The notes: a model not told the origin generated them from the letters alone. A stretch of 64,000 bases of DNA from an uncultured Clostridia bacterium (GCA_934254825.1 CAKQMB010000001.1:124001-188000); one strand, 5' to 3'; shown: positions 9,248-18,104, counted from the stretch's first letter. A program made the numbers and translations.

Positions 9248-9268
9248 GTCTATAAGTCGATTATCGGG
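9248..9268 (+). repeat. Dispersed 21-bp motif, copy 1
   Basis: Contains TATAAGTCGATTA (9251-9263) followed by TCGGG. It starts 3-4 bp past the stop codon of the CPBP gene, on the opposite strand. Read with that gene, it forms CCCG...CGGG followed by TTTTTATT, so it may add a weak terminator. It is one of six copies of the same 13-mer in the window. Confidence 0.75.
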
Positions 9269-9271
9269 CAA

Positions 9272-10132
9272 TTATCTGTTTTCATCCTCTTCGAAGGGAT
9301 CGCTTAAAGTCTCGTTCAAATTAAGCTTTTCGTAAAGAAACGAAAAATCGGTTTTTAAAAACGAAACAACGATAACGATTGCGAGAATAACGGAAACCGC
9401 CGCGGTCAGAGCGACGTTACCCGCCGTCCAAAGCGTACCTTCCAGAAATCCGCAATCGGTGAGAAAGCCGCCCACATCAAACAACGCGTGAATGACGATC
9501 GGAATTATTATATTGCCGGATAACAGCATCGACACGGCGCACATACAGCCTATCAGAAAAGAATAGCCGACTTGCAGAAAGACCATAGGCGAAAATCCGC
9601 CGAACAAATTAAGAAGGTGCATCGCGCCGAAAACAGCCGAGGAGACAACCACCGCCCAAAACGTCCCTTTTTTATCGCGGGAAAATTTAAACATAAAAAG
9701 CGGAAGCAGATTTCCTCTGAAAATCGTTTCTTCCATAACGCCTATCGAAAAACAATACAAAACGTACGGAAAAATATTCCCCGCCGCCCCGACGAATCGG
9801 AGGCTCCCCGTTACAAGCGGCAGAAAGGGGAAATTGTCGAGAGCGACCAAAAATGCGGGAACGCACAGCAAAAGTCCTCTTTTTCCGCCCGAAAAACCCG
9901 TTATCAGTTCCTTTAATCCGAATTGAAAAATAAGGTACACGGGAAGCGAAGAACAAATCATTTTGAACGCGAAAGCAAGATACCATTCGAGAGCCTGCCC
10001 GCCGCCGAGCCACTCGGCAACCTTGATATACGGTACGGAAACCGCGCCGACGGCATAGATTATCAATGTTATGATCATTCCGACGGTGTCTTTTTTCGCG
10101 CTTTTTTCGAGATTGGTTATTTTACGCGCCAT
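9272..10132 (-). CDS. CPBP family intramembrane metalloprotease (CAAX-type)
   Basis: 286-residue membrane protein with about eight hydrophobic helices. The family's catalytic motifs are in order: EETIFRGN (EExxxR, about 155-162), FGAMHLLN (FxxxH, about 188-195) and HALFD (HxxxD/N, about 236-240). CPBP proteins include CAAX prenyl proteases and bacteriocin self-immunity proteins. No bacteriocin gene is adjacent, so the role stays general. The start overlaps the end of the Nudix gene by 11 bp, which indicates one transcript. Confidence 0.9.
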   Translation of the reverse strand: MARKITNLEKSAKKDTVGMIITLIIYAVGAVSVPYIKVAEWLGGGQALEWYLAFAFKMICSSLPVYLIFQFGLKELITGFSGGKRGLLLCVPAFLVALDNFPFLPLVTGSLRFVGAAGNIFPYVLYCFSIGVMEETIFRGNLLPLFMFKFSRDKKGTFWAVVVSSAVFGAMHLLNLFGGFSPMVFLQVGYSFLIGCMCAVSMLLSGNIIIPIVIHALFDVGGFLTDCGFLEGTLWTAGNVALTAAVSVILAIVIVVSFLKTDFSFLYEKLNLNETLSDPFEEDENR

Positions 10133-10658
10133 TTTTTACTCTCTCGGCTTTATACCAAAGCAACGCGACAAGCGATTTACCGTCCTTGATCTCGCCTTTT
10201 TCTATCATTTCGAAAACTTTTTCCTCGGGGATCCACTCCGAAACGATATCTTCACCCTCGTCGAAATGTTGTTCGCCTTTTTCAAGCCCTTCGGCTTTGA
10301 AAATTCCTATTTTCTCGTCCGTATAACCGGGCGTGGGGTAAATTTCGAAAAGCTTGACGAGCTTTTCGGCGCGATAACCCGTTTCTTCTTCGAGTTCTCT
10401 TTTCGCCGTTTCGGCAAAATCCTCGCCCGCGTCCCTTTTCCCCGCCGGAATTTCCCAAATCACTTCTTTATAAGGATAGCGGAACTGCTTTTCGAGCAGA
10501 ATTTTCCCGTCTTTAACGACGAGAATAGCCGCCCCGCCGCCGTGAGAAACCACTTCGCGGAACTGCTCCGCGCCGCTTTCGGTTAAAATTTTGTCTTTTC
10601 TCAAAGAAATAACTCTTCCGCTGAAAATCTTCTCGGAAGACAATGTTTTTTCAGTCAT
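10122..10658 (-). CDS. Nudix hydrolase (ADP-ribose pyrophosphatase-like)
   Basis: 178 residues with a complete Nudix box (G-x5-E-x7-REUxEExGU) running from GKRDAGE to RELEEETGY at about residues 72-94. The metal-binding glutamates are present. FRYPYKEVIWEIPAGK before the box and PTPGYTDEKIGIF after it are typical of ADP-ribose/NUDT5-type enzymes, which hydrolyse ADP-ribose to AMP and ribose-5-phosphate. The gene overlaps its upstream neighbour by 8 bp and its downstream neighbour by 11 bp, so the three genes are translationally packed. Confidence 0.9.
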   Translation of the reverse strand: MTEKTLSSEKIFSGRVISLRKDKILTESGAEQFREVVSHGGGAAILVVKDGKILLEKQFRYPYKEVIWEIPAGKRDAGEDFAETAKRELEEETGYRAEKLVKLFEIYPTPGYTDEKIGIFKAEGLEKGEQHFDEGEDIVSEWIPEEKVFEMIEKGEIKDGKSLVALLWYKAERVKNGA

Positions 10659-11502
10659 TTTTATTCATCGCTCCGGCAACGCCCGCAGATACTTTATCGA
10701 CGTCTATTTTATATTTTTTCTCGGCTTTCGCAAAATATTTAAGCGCGATAAAGCACACCGCGACGGCTTCGTAATCTTTATCTTTCAATGCGCCCGCAAG
10801 CTTGTCGAAGATAAATTTCCCCTCTTCGACGGCTTCGGGTTTACCGAACAAATGCTTTTCGTCGAGCTTGCTCCTCTCTTCGTCGATAAACGCAAAACCG
10901 CTGCTTTTCTTTTTCGCCGGCTCTTCCTTTTTCTTATCCTCTTTTGCCTTATCCTCTTTTCGGGGATTTTTGTCGGAAACGGCGTCGGGATTTTCTTCCG
11001 CGCCCGTTTTTTCCTCTTCTTCAAGGTCGTCTTTTTCGGGTTTTTCTTCCTCGGTTTCGCTTGCCGATTGCTCCTCTTTTTGCGCGTTAATCAACTTATT
11101 GACCACTTTTTCTGTTGTATCCGCAAAAGGAATGATAACGGACAGAACAAACGCGGCATACTTCCCCTGGCTGGAACCGCCGTTCGGAAAATAGTCGTCG
11201 CAAAACTCGTCGAGGGAGATATTGCCCCTGTCGATATCGACCAGAAGCATCAGACAAAGGGCGAGCAGATCCTCGTCCTTTTTGGGGAGTTTAACGGCGT
11301 TGCCCTTGGAAAAACATACCGACTTGTAAGTCTCGTAATCGAAGTCCTCCGTGACGTATTCGAAAAGCTCGTAAAGCATTCTCGAATCGGCGATGACTTT
11401 CAGAACCTCGCCTATTTCCCGTTCCGCAAAAAGATACTTCGCGTTTACGACCGCTTCTGTTTTTTCTTTGAATTTTTCGAGAGATTCGTTTAAAGTAATC
11501 AT
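10651..11502 (-). CDS. Unknown two-part protein with acidic/basic linker
   Basis: 283 residues, not recognised. The N-terminal part (1-140) is helical, contains FDYETYKSVCFSKGN and LALCLMLLVDIDRG, and looks like a folded globular domain. Residues about 145-205 are a low-complexity charged linker of Glu/Lys/Asp/Ala runs. A second helical domain (about 208-283) contains KFIFDKLAGALKDKDYEAVA. No signal peptide or membrane segment is visible. It is the first gene of the unit with the Nudix and CPBP genes. The start at 11502 has AAAGGAG 6 nt upstream. Confidence 0.75.
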   Translation of the reverse strand: MITLNESLEKFKEKTEAVVNAKYLFAEREIGEVLKVIADSRMLYELFEYVTEDFDYETYKSVCFSKGNAVKLPKKDEDLLALCLMLLVDIDRGNISLDEFCDDYFPNGGSSQGKYAAFVLSVIIPFADTTEKVVNKLINAQKEEQSASETEEEKPEKDDLEEEEKTGAEENPDAVSDKNPRKEDKAKEDKKKEEPAKKKSSGFAFIDEERSKLDEKHLFGKPEAVEEGKFIFDKLAGALKDKDYEAVAVCFIALKYFAKAEKKYKIDVDKVSAGVAGAMNKND

Positions 11503-11598
11503 ACGGCTCCTTTTTTTACCTGCACAGCCTTTAACTGCCCCGCGGAAAAATTATATCATAATAAAAAAATTTAAACAATAATTTTATGCTTAAAACTA

Positions 11599-11627
11599 TT
11601 GATTTTTTTTTAATTATTGTTTATAAT
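11599..11627 (+). promoter_or_regulatory. Promoter for the HPr-like/DUF4364/TSCPD genes
   Basis: TTGATT (11599-11604) and TATAAT (11622-11627) are separated by 17 bp, about 65 bp upstream of the HPr-like start. Confidence 0.8.
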
Positions 11628-11692
11628 ATGCGTGGGTATGCGCAAAGCGCGCCCGCCAAATACAACTCGCTAATTATCAGGAGGAAAAAACA

Positions 11693-11920
11693 ATGAAATC
11701 AGTTCGTATATCTCTTCAAATGGCAAGCCAGGTCAAAGCGTTCGTTTCCGTAGTTCAGAAATACGCTTACGAAATCGATCTTAGAAGCGACAGATATGTG
11801 GTTGACGCAAAATCCATTCTCGGTATTTTCAGTCTCGACCTTTCCAAACCGCTTAACGTTGAAATCCACGCCGACAACTGCGACGATCTTCTTGCCGAGC
11901 TTAAACAGTTCGCCGCTTAA
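11693..11920 (+). CDS. HPr-like protein lacking the active-site histidine
   Basis: 75 residues matching the HPr fold. The C-terminal half DAKSILGIFSLDLSKPLNVEIHADN aligns with the HPr segment around Ser46 (KSIMGVMSLG), and the final helix DDLLAELKQFA also matches. In catalytic HPr the first helix begins GLHARPA, with His15 accepting phosphate from enzyme I. Here that position reads LQMASQVKAFV and the protein contains only one histidine, near the C terminus. It is therefore unlikely to act in PTS sugar transport and may be a regulatory or structural paralogue. The start is set by AGGAGGAAAAAACA. Confidence 0.85.
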   Translation: MKSVRISLQMASQVKAFVSVVQKYAYEIDLRSDRYVVDAKSILGIFSLDLSKPLNVEIHADNCDDLLAELKQFAA

Positions 11921-11940
11921 TCGTTAAATCGATTGCGACA

Positions 11941-11973
11941 GCCGCAGGTGATCATGTCACGGCCTGCGGCTAA
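11941..11973 (+). terminator. Hairpin between the HPr-like and DUF4364 genes, ending in GGCTAA
   Basis: Arms GCCGCAGG (11941-11948) and CCTGCGGC (11963-11970) form an 8-bp perfect stem followed by TAAGTTTT. It has only a weak U-tract, so it could be a leaky terminator or an mRNA processing element. Its right arm is one copy of the CCTGCGGCTAA motif also found before spo0A and dnaA. Confidence 0.5.
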
Positions 11974-11996
11974 GTTTTACGCCCGAGGAGAATATC

Positions 11997-12521
11997 ATGC
12001 AAGTCAAAGGCGACGCTTTGGTAAACAAGTTAATACTTTTGTTCGTCTTTGACAAGATGGAAGTTCCGCTTTCGGAAAACACGGTACTCGATATGTGCTG
12101 TTCTTCCAACTCCTGGATCTCGTATATGGATTGCAAACCCCTTTTAGGGACTTTGCTTGACCATTCCTTTATTTACAACGTTTCCGATCAAGGCGAACCA
12201 CTGTACGGCATCACTCCGGATGGACGAGTTTGTCTTGCCGATTTTTACGTCAAGATCCCCTCCTCTTTAAGAGAAGAGATTTCGATGTTCGTTAAAAACA
12301 ATCGGACGAAATACAAGAAACGTCAGGAATGCAGTGCGGATTACTATATGAACAAGGACGGAACCTACACCGTTTTTCTGAAAATCGTAGAACCTTCTCA
12401 GCCTCTGCTCGAACTTAAACTCGTTGTTCCGAACAGGCAAACTGCGAAGAATATTTATAAGAAGTGGGAAGAAAAGGCAGGCAACGTTTACGCCACGGTG
12501 TACGATTGCCTCGTCGATTAA
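11997..12521 (+). CDS. DUF4364 family protein (winged-helix-like)
   Basis: 174 residues resembling the DUF4364 family of Clostridia. The N terminus (NKLILLFVFDKMEVPLSENTVLDMC) looks like a winged-helix domain, and LLDHSFIYNVSDQGEPLYGITPDGR resembles its beta wing. The second half is alpha/beta. The function is unknown; a regulatory role is inferred from the fold. It lies in the HPr-like transcription unit and its ribosome binding site is GAGGAG 6 nt upstream. Confidence 0.8.
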   Translation: MQVKGDALVNKLILLFVFDKMEVPLSENTVLDMCCSSNSWISYMDCKPLLGTLLDHSFIYNVSDQGEPLYGITPDGRVCLADFYVKIPSSLREEISMFVKNNRTKYKKRQECSADYYMNKDGTYTVFLKIVEPSQPLLELKLVVPNRQTAKNIYKKWEEKAGNVYATVYDCLVD

Positions 12522-12558
12522 ACAAATAAATTCCGGCTTTAAAGGAGGCGTTATAATA

Positions 12559-12819
12559 ATGGAAACATACAATACGAAAGGGACTTGCAGCAGGCAGATT
12601 CTTTTTGACGTTACGAAAGACGGCAAAGTCACCGACGTTAAATTTATCGGCGGTTGCAGCGGTAACTTACAAGGGATTGCAAAGCTCGTTAAAGATCGCC
12701 CGATAGACGAAGTGATCGAAACGCTTAAAGGCATCAAGTGCAGGTCGAATACGTCCTGCCCCGATCAGCTTGCCTGCGCTCTTGCGGAGTACAAGGTAAG
12801 ACATCCCGAAATCAAATAA
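12559..12819 (+). CDS. TSCPD domain protein (TIGR03905-like)
   Basis: 86 residues, nearly all one TSCPD domain: GTCSRQILFDVTKDGKVTDV, GGCSGNLQGIAKLV and a C-terminal RSNTSCPDQLACALAEY that gives the family its name. The same domain occurs at the end of class II (B12-dependent) ribonucleotide reductases, and small free-standing versions are common in Clostridia with no settled function. Conserved cysteines suggest metal or redox chemistry. The frame extends upstream to 12424, but AAAGGAGG 10 nt before 12559 fixes the start there. Confidence 0.88.
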   Translation: METYNTKGTCSRQILFDVTKDGKVTDVKFIGGCSGNLQGIAKLVKDRPIDEVIETLKGIKCRSNTSCPDQLACALAEYKVRHPEIK

Positions 12820-12908
12820 ACATTTTATGCTCCGTTTTACGTCGCAAGCGGTTTCGCATGGCGGCATTCGTTTTTTGAGCGGCGGAGCAAGGTATGTTAT
12901 GTTCCCGA

Positions 12909-12941
12909 GCGGTTTCCTTAAAAAAAGGAAATCGCTTTTTT
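12909..12941 (+). terminator. Terminator after the TSCPD gene
   Basis: GCGGTTTCCTT / AAGGAAATCGC hairpin with an A-rich loop, followed by TTTTTT. The remainder of 12820-13116 holds no convincing gene. A TATAAT at 13031-13036 may belong to a promoter for the ABC operon, although no good -35 box is visible. Confidence 0.82.
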
Positions 12942-13116
12942 CGTTAAAAAGTTTTTGCCGTTTTGCATTTTTCGCTTTGTTTTTTAATCGGTTTTCACTT
13001 AAAGCGTTAGACTTATAAAAATATTTTTGTTATAATTTAAACGATAATCGGCAAAGACGGCAGTACGGCTCCGACTTTCGCCCGAACAATAGAAACCAAA
13101 ACGGAAACGGATTAAA

Positions 13117-13818
13117 ATGGCATTTATCAATCTTCAAAAAATAACCAAAAAATACGGCAACGGCGAAGCGGAAATAGTCGCGCTCGGCGGCATCGATCTG
13201 GCGATAGAAAAAGGCGAATTCGTCGTTATATTGGGTTCGAGCGGCGCGGGCAAATCCACAATGCTCAACATTATCGGCGGAATGGACTCGGCGACGAGCG
13301 GAAAATATTTCGTAAACGATATCGACGTTACCTCTTTAAGCGATAAAAAACTCGCGCTTTTCCGAAGAAACGAAGTAGGCTTCGTCTTTCAGTTTTACAA
13401 CCTGATGCCGAACCTCACCGCAAAAGAGAACGTCGAGCTTTCCGTTCACGGAGCCAAAAACTCAATCGACGCCGCGGAAGCTTTAAAACTCGTAGGGCTT
13501 GAAAAACGAGTAAACAACTTCCCGTCCGGACTGAGCGGCGGAGAACAGCAAAGGGTCTCGATCGCGAGGGCGATCGCCAAACGCCCCTCTATCCTGCTCT
13601 GCGACGAACCGACCGGCGCGCTCGACTCGAAAACGGGCAAAAGCATACTCGTTTTGCTTAAAGAACTTTGCAAAAAGGACGGACAAACGGTCATAATCGT
13701 TACGCATAACGCAAATATCGCCCTTATCGCCGAAAGGGTTATCCGCCTGAGCGACGGGAAGATAATTTCGGACGAGAAAAATCCTTCGCCCAAGGAGATC
13801 GACGATATAGAATGGTAA
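13117..13818 (+). CDS. ABC transporter ATP-binding protein (MacB/LolD type)
   Basis: 233-residue ATPase with Walker A GSSGAGKST (about 41-49), Q-loop in FVFQFYNLMPNLT, signature LSGGEQQRVSIARA (about 139-152), Walker B ILLCDEPTGALD (about 160-171) and the H-loop histidine in IIVTHN. These features place it with the MacB/LolD/FtsE group, which powers FtsX-type permeases acting on envelope substrates or peptides. It overlaps the permease start by 7 bp. Confidence 0.95.
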   Translation: MAFINLQKITKKYGNGEAEIVALGGIDLAIEKGEFVVILGSSGAGKSTMLNIIGGMDSATSGKYFVNDIDVTSLSDKKLALFRRNEVGFVFQFYNLMPNLTAKENVELSVHGAKNSIDAAEALKLVGLEKRVNNFPSGLSGGEQQRVSIARAIAKRPSILLCDEPTGALDSKTGKSILVLLKELCKKDGQTVIIVTHNANIALIAERVIRLSDGKIISDEKNPSPKEIDDIEW

Positions 13819-16139
13819 AAACCGACGTTTTAAAAATCAAAGTATTAAGAGAAGTTAAAAGCAATTTCAAAAGCTACCTCTCCGTAATACTCATCGCCGC
13901 GCTTGCCGTTACGCTTTTCACCGGAATATGGGCGAATTACAGGGATTTTCAGGAAAAACTCGACCATATTTACTCTGTTTCGGATATGTGCGACGGTATG
14001 ATCACAATGGAAAAAGCCGACGACGAAGTTAAAGAATTTCTCGAAAACAACTCCGTTACATATCAATCGAGAGTTTTTATGACGGCGAAAATAGACGGAA
14101 AAAGCGTTTATATCGCAACGTTTAAAAACTCCGATTTTCTCAACAAACCCTACTCTTCATCCGTTCCCGTAACCGACGAGGGCGTTTATGCCGACGAAAA
14201 TTTCGCAAAAAATCACCCCGTTGGCGAGAACTTCACCGTCGAAACCGAAATTCCGCTCGTGAGGACCGCAGAACTTAACCTTTCGGGTACGATCGTTCAC
14301 CCCGAGTCGCTCGGCAATTCGATTTACAATCCGTCGTTTTTATACGTCGGCAGAACCGCGCTCGTTAAATCGCTCGCAAAAGCCCTCGAACAATATAAAA
14401 ACGCGTTCGGCTATACCGACGAGGGCTTTGAAAATTATATAAGCAATTTTCTGGACGGATACGAAAATCAGTATATTTTTAAAAGCGAAAACGCAAAAAC
14501 GATTATTTCGGACGCCGTAAACGCCTTTTCGGGCAAAGAAACCTATGTTTACGCGCTCGAAAGAAGCGGACTTCCGACAAACGTGACTATCGAAGCCGAC
14601 GTCACGCAGGCTAAAAAACTGCTTTACATTTTCCCCGTGATCTTCTATCTCGTGGCTATGCTCATTATCCTGACGTCGATTTCACAGCTTATCAACCGCG
14701 AGCAGAAAAATATAGGTATTTTAAAAGCTCTCGGCTATTCGAAATTCGAAATTCTCAGGCATTATACCGATATTTTCATTCTTTTGGGAATTATCGGCTC
14801 GGCGATAGGCATTATTCTCGGACCGATGATAATTCCGAAAGTCGTCGGGGTCAAATACGGAATATTATATCAGCTCCCGAAGATAAAAACGGCGTTTTTC
14901 AGGTGGGAATACCTTATAAGCCTTGCAATTTTAGTACTTATAATTCTGCTTACGAGCGTTTTCGCCTGTCTCGATTCGATAAGAAAGCCGCCCGCAACGA
15001 GTCTTCGCGGAGACAATTCGGTTAAAATGAAACTTTTGCCGCTCGCGAAAGTCAAGGCTTTCGACAAAATTCCGCTTTCCGTGAGAATGGCTCTTCGCAA
15101 CACGAAAAGAAAAATCAGCCGCACGCTTATGGTTATTCTCGGCGTGGCGGGTTGCTCCGCGCTTCTTCTTTGCGGTTTCGGCATCGAAAATACCATAAAT
15201 TACGGACTTGACCTCGAACTTAACGGATATATCCCCTATGACGTTTCCGTTTCTTATTCCGACACAGTCTCGCATAAAGGAGAACTGCTTTCGACCGACG
15301 GCGTGATTTCGGTCGACGAATACGCAAAATATTCCGTAACCGCGCAAGGCAAAAGCACGCTGTCTTCTTATGTTTACGTTATGCCGTCCGACCCGACCGT
15401 GGTTAATCTCGGTTATGACAACCAATCGATTTTGGTTTCTTCCAAGCTTGCGAAAGACATAGGCGTTTCGGTCGGCGACGAAATTTCGTTTATTTACAAC
15501 GGAACGAGATATAAAGGCGACGTTACCGAAATCATAGACCTTTGCACAACCCAGGGCATTATTTTTTCCGAAAACAGGTTCGGAGAAATCGCGTTTATGC
15601 CGACGGGCGCGTATGTAAAAACCGCGTCGCCCGAAGCTGCGGACAAAGCTTCGGAAAGTTTCTCGTCCTTAAACGGAATTCTTTCCTCTATGTCTATGCG
15701 CGAAATGCGCGCGCACGCGGACGAGACCGTTTCGACGATAAGAATTATGACGATGACAATAAGAATTTTCGCGATACTTCTTGCCGTAGTCGTTCTTTAT
15801 AACCTCGCTCTGCTCAATTTCAAAGAGCGTACCAAAGATATAGCGACCCTTAAAGTTCTCGGATTTTCGAAATTCGAAATCGCGTCGTCGTTCATAATCG
15901 AAATAATATCGCTCACGTTTTTGGGTTCGCTGTTAGGGCTGACCCTCGGCTACCCGCTTTTATACGCCGTACTTTCGATAAACGAAACGCCGCTTATCTG
16001 CTACATATATCACATTTATCAAAGCTCGTATTTTCACACTGTGCTTTTGACATGCGGAACGAGCCTTGTAATAAACATTTTCTTCGCATTTTTGACCAAC
16101 AAAGTTAAAATGGTGGAATCTTTGAAATCGGTGGAATAA
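13812..16139 (+). CDS. FtsX-like ABC transporter permease
   Basis: 775-residue inner-membrane protein with two FtsX modules. TM1 is at about 20-38 and is followed by an extracytoplasmic domain (about 45-265). Three helices follow (about 270-295, 318-345, 366-388). A second helix (about 428-450) leads to another external domain (about 455-640), and three C-terminal helices (about 645-670, 695-720, 745-770) end the protein. ILKALGYSKFEILRHYTD and TLKVLGFSKFEIASSFII are the repeated coupling-helix motifs. It partners the ATPase upstream. The substrate is unknown; export of lipid-like or peptide substrates is typical of the family. Confidence 0.93.
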   Translation: MVKTDVLKIKVLREVKSNFKSYLSVILIAALAVTLFTGIWANYRDFQEKLDHIYSVSDMCDGMITMEKADDEVKEFLENNSVTYQSRVFMTAKIDGKSVYIATFKNSDFLNKPYSSSVPVTDEGVYADENFAKNHPVGENFTVETEIPLVRTAELNLSGTIVHPESLGNSIYNPSFLYVGRTALVKSLAKALEQYKNAFGYTDEGFENYISNFLDGYENQYIFKSENAKTIISDAVNAFSGKETYVYALERSGLPTNVTIEADVTQAKKLLYIFPVIFYLVAMLIILTSISQLINREQKNIGILKALGYSKFEILRHYTDIFILLGIIGSAIGIILGPMIIPKVVGVKYGILYQLPKIKTAFFRWEYLISLAILVLIILLTSVFACLDSIRKPPATSLRGDNSVKMKLLPLAKVKAFDKIPLSVRMALRNTKRKISRTLMVILGVAGCSALLLCGFGIENTINYGLDLELNGYIPYDVSVSYSDTVSHKGELLSTDGVISVDEYAKYSVTAQGKSTLSSYVYVMPSDPTVVNLGYDNQSILVSSKLAKDIGVSVGDEISFIYNGTRYKGDVTEIIDLCTTQGIIFSENRFGEIAFMPTGAYVKTASPEAADKASESFSSLNGILSSMSMREMRAHADETVSTIRIMTMTIRIFAILLAVVVLYNLALLNFKERTKDIATLKVLGFSKFEIASSFIIEIISLTFLGSLLGLTLGYPLLYAVLSINETPLICYIYHIYQSSYFHTVLLTCGTSLVINIFFAFLTNKVKMVESLKSVE

Positions 16140-16186
16140 GCTTTCTCTTTACCCCCGATTTAACCCCGATTAAATAGGATAAGTAC

Positions 16187-16207
16187 GCCTATAAGTCGAT
16201 TATCGGC
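16187..16207 (+). repeat. Dispersed 21-bp motif, copy 2
   Basis: The best copy of the dyad: GCC-N-ATAA-N6-TTAT-N-GGC around TATAAGTCGATTA (16190-16202). It lies 48 bp past the permease stop and only 12 bp before the MFS start codon, where no ribosome binding site is visible. Confidence 0.75.
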
Positions 16208-16219
16208 ACATTTTTAATT

Positions 16220-17398
16220 ATGACAACTATCTTGTTGGCGGTGATTTTCACCGCGTTTATAGGTCTCGGACTTCCCGATTCTCTGTCGGGTTCCGCGTGG
16301 CCGGCGATATATACGGAACTTGGCATTTCGTCATCGCTGAATTATTGTATGACTATACCCGTTACCTTTTGCACGATTATTTCAAGCCTTTTGAGCGGAA
16401 AAGCAATCGCAAAATTCGGAACGGGAAAAGTTGCGGCTTTTTCTACGTTTTTGACGGCAACGGGCATAATCGGGATTTATTTTTCGAAAAAATTATGGCT
16501 GATGAGTTTGTGCGGAATCCCGCTCGGTTTCGGAGCGGGCGCGATAGACTCGGGACTTAACGCATTCGTCGCAAAACATTATTCGGCGAGCGTTATGAGT
16601 TTTTTGCACTGCTCCTACGGAATAGGCGTTGCCGTTTCGCCGTATGTAATATCGTATGCGATAAAGAATTTCAGTTGGCGGACGGGCTATTTAATCGTTT
16701 TTTTCATTCAGCTTTTAATAACGCTCGTAATCACGATTTCCCTTCCGCTTTGGAAAAAATACGAGACTGCGGACGAAGAACGAAGCGAACTGAAAGAAAA
16801 AATAACCACAAAGGAACTTTTGAAAACAAACGGACTGTTTCCCGTTCTTGCGATTTTCTTTTTCACCTGCGCGGTGGAATATCTTTTCGGAAGCTGGCTC
16901 ACGACCTATCTCGTCACGCAAAAAGGGCTTTTAAAAGAAACGGCGGCAAAACTTCTGACGGTTTACTATGTCGGAATGACTTCGGGAAGATTTTTATCGG
17001 GCGTTTTTGTGAAAAGATTCAGGTCGCAGGCGATTATCGCCGTTTCGTTCGGCGTACAGATTATAGCCGTGGCGACGCTTTTTATTCCCGTCGGGAACAT
17101 ATGGCTTTCCGTTTTGACAGCGTTCCTCGGCGGTTTGGGCGTCGGTCCGATTTTCCCGAACTTCACTCACCTCACGCCCGAATCTTTCGGTGAAGATAAA
17201 GCGGCAAGGATTATGGGGTTACAGTTCGCGGCTTCAAGCTCGGGCATATTGATCGTTCCGTTTTTATACGGACTGTTATCGGGTAAAATCTCTCACGCGG
17301 TTTACCCGTACGCCCTTGCATTCGCGCTCGCCGCGGCACTGATTGCAACTGCAATTTTTAAACGTACCACACAAAAAGGGTTGAAAAATAATGGATAA
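16220..17398 (+). CDS. Major facilitator superfamily transporter
   Basis: 392 residues with about 12 predicted membrane helices. The loop between helices 2 and 3 reads GKAIAKFGTGKVAAFST, in the place of the MFS G-x3-D/N-R/K-x-G-R/K motif. GLPDSLSGSAWPAIYTELG at the N terminus and GVGPIFPNFTHLTPESFGE in the C-terminal half resemble the FucP/sugar and drug MFS groups common in Clostridia. The substrate cannot be assigned. The start codon has no recognisable Shine-Dalgarno sequence; the upstream 12 bp are ACATTTTTAATT. The stop overlaps the ThiF-type gene by 8 bp. Confidence 0.9.
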   Translation: MTTILLAVIFTAFIGLGLPDSLSGSAWPAIYTELGISSSLNYCMTIPVTFCTIISSLLSGKAIAKFGTGKVAAFSTFLTATGIIGIYFSKKLWLMSLCGIPLGFGAGAIDSGLNAFVAKHYSASVMSFLHCSYGIGVAVSPYVISYAIKNFSWRTGYLIVFFIQLLITLVITISLPLWKKYETADEERSELKEKITTKELLKTNGLFPVLAIFFFTCAVEYLFGSWLTTYLVTQKGLLKETAAKLLTVYYVGMTSGRFLSGVFVKRFRSQAIIAVSFGVQIIAVATLFIPVGNIWLSVLTAFLGGLGVGPIFPNFTHLTPESFGEDKAARIMGLQFAASSSGILIVPFLYGLLSGKISHAVYPYALAFALAAALIATAIFKRTTQKGLKNNG

Positions 17399-18104
17399 TA
17401 AATTTATAAGAACGGATATGCTTTTAGGCAAAGGAAGCTCCGATATTCTCAAAAATAAAAAAGTCGCCGTGTTCGGCGCGGGCGGCGTGGGCGGCTACTG
17501 CATAGAAGCTCTCGTGCGCTCGGGCGTTGGGACGATAGAAGTCGTCGATAACGACAAAGTGAGCGTTTCCAACATAAACAGACAAATTATCGCGACGGAG
17601 AAAACCGTCGGAACGCTTAAAACGGAAGCTATCGCAAACAGGGCAAAAGAAATAAACCACGAGGTGGTTATTATCCAAAAAAACGAGTTTTTCCTGCCCG
17701 AAACGGCGGAGAATTTCGATTTTTCGTCTTATGATTATGTTGTGGACGCTATCGATACGGTCGCGGGAAAGCTCGGTTTGGCGGAAATTTGCTATAAAAA
17801 AGGCGTACCGATAATAAGTTCTATGGGCGCGGGAAACAAGCTTCACCCCGAAATGTTCGAAGTTGCGGATATTTATAAAACGTCCGTATGCCCGCTTGCC
17901 AAGGTTATGCGCAGAGAATTGAAAAAAAGAGGCGTCGAAAAGCTCAAAGTGGTTTACTCCAAAGAAGAACCGATAACGCCGCATTTTCAACCCGAAAGCG
18001 AGGTCTGCTCCAAGCGGCAAACGCCCGCGAGTTGCGCGTTCGTTCCAGGCGTGGTCGGCTTGATTATCGGCGGCGAAGTAATAAAAGACCTGCTCGGAAA
18101 GTAA
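17391..18104 (+). CDS. tcdA: tRNA threonylcarbamoyladenosine dehydratase (TcdA/ThiF family)
   Basis: 237 residues of the E1-like ThiF/MoeB/HesA superfamily. The ATP-binding P-loop-like VAVFGAGGVGGYCIEALVRSGVG is at about 25-47. DNDKVSVSNINRQI follows at about 53-66. A dinucleotide-fold YDYVVDAIDTVAGKLGLAE is at about 110-128. SSMGAGNKLHPEMFEVADIYKTSVCPLAKVMR and a C-terminal VCSKRQTPASCAFVPGVVGL match TcdA/CsdL proteins. TcdA cyclises t6A37 in tRNA using ATP. The coupling to an MFS gene is probably incidental. Confidence 0.9.
   Translation: MDNKFIRTDMLLGKGSSDILKNKKVAVFGAGGVGGYCIEALVRSGVGTIEVVDNDKVSVSNINRQIIATEKTVGTLKTEAIANRAKEINHEVVIIQKNEFFLPETAENFDFSSYDYVVDAIDTVAGKLGLAEICYKKGVPIISSMGAGNKLHPEMFEVADIYKTSVCPLAKVMRRELKKRGVEKLKVVYSKEEPITPHFQPESEVCSKRQTPASCAFVPGVVGLIIGGEVIKDLLGK

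Noticed and set aside
12827..13018. 63-aa plus-strand frame after the TSCPD gene
   Set aside because: It runs through the terminator hairpin at 12909-12941, has no ribosome binding site and is low in recognisable sequence.
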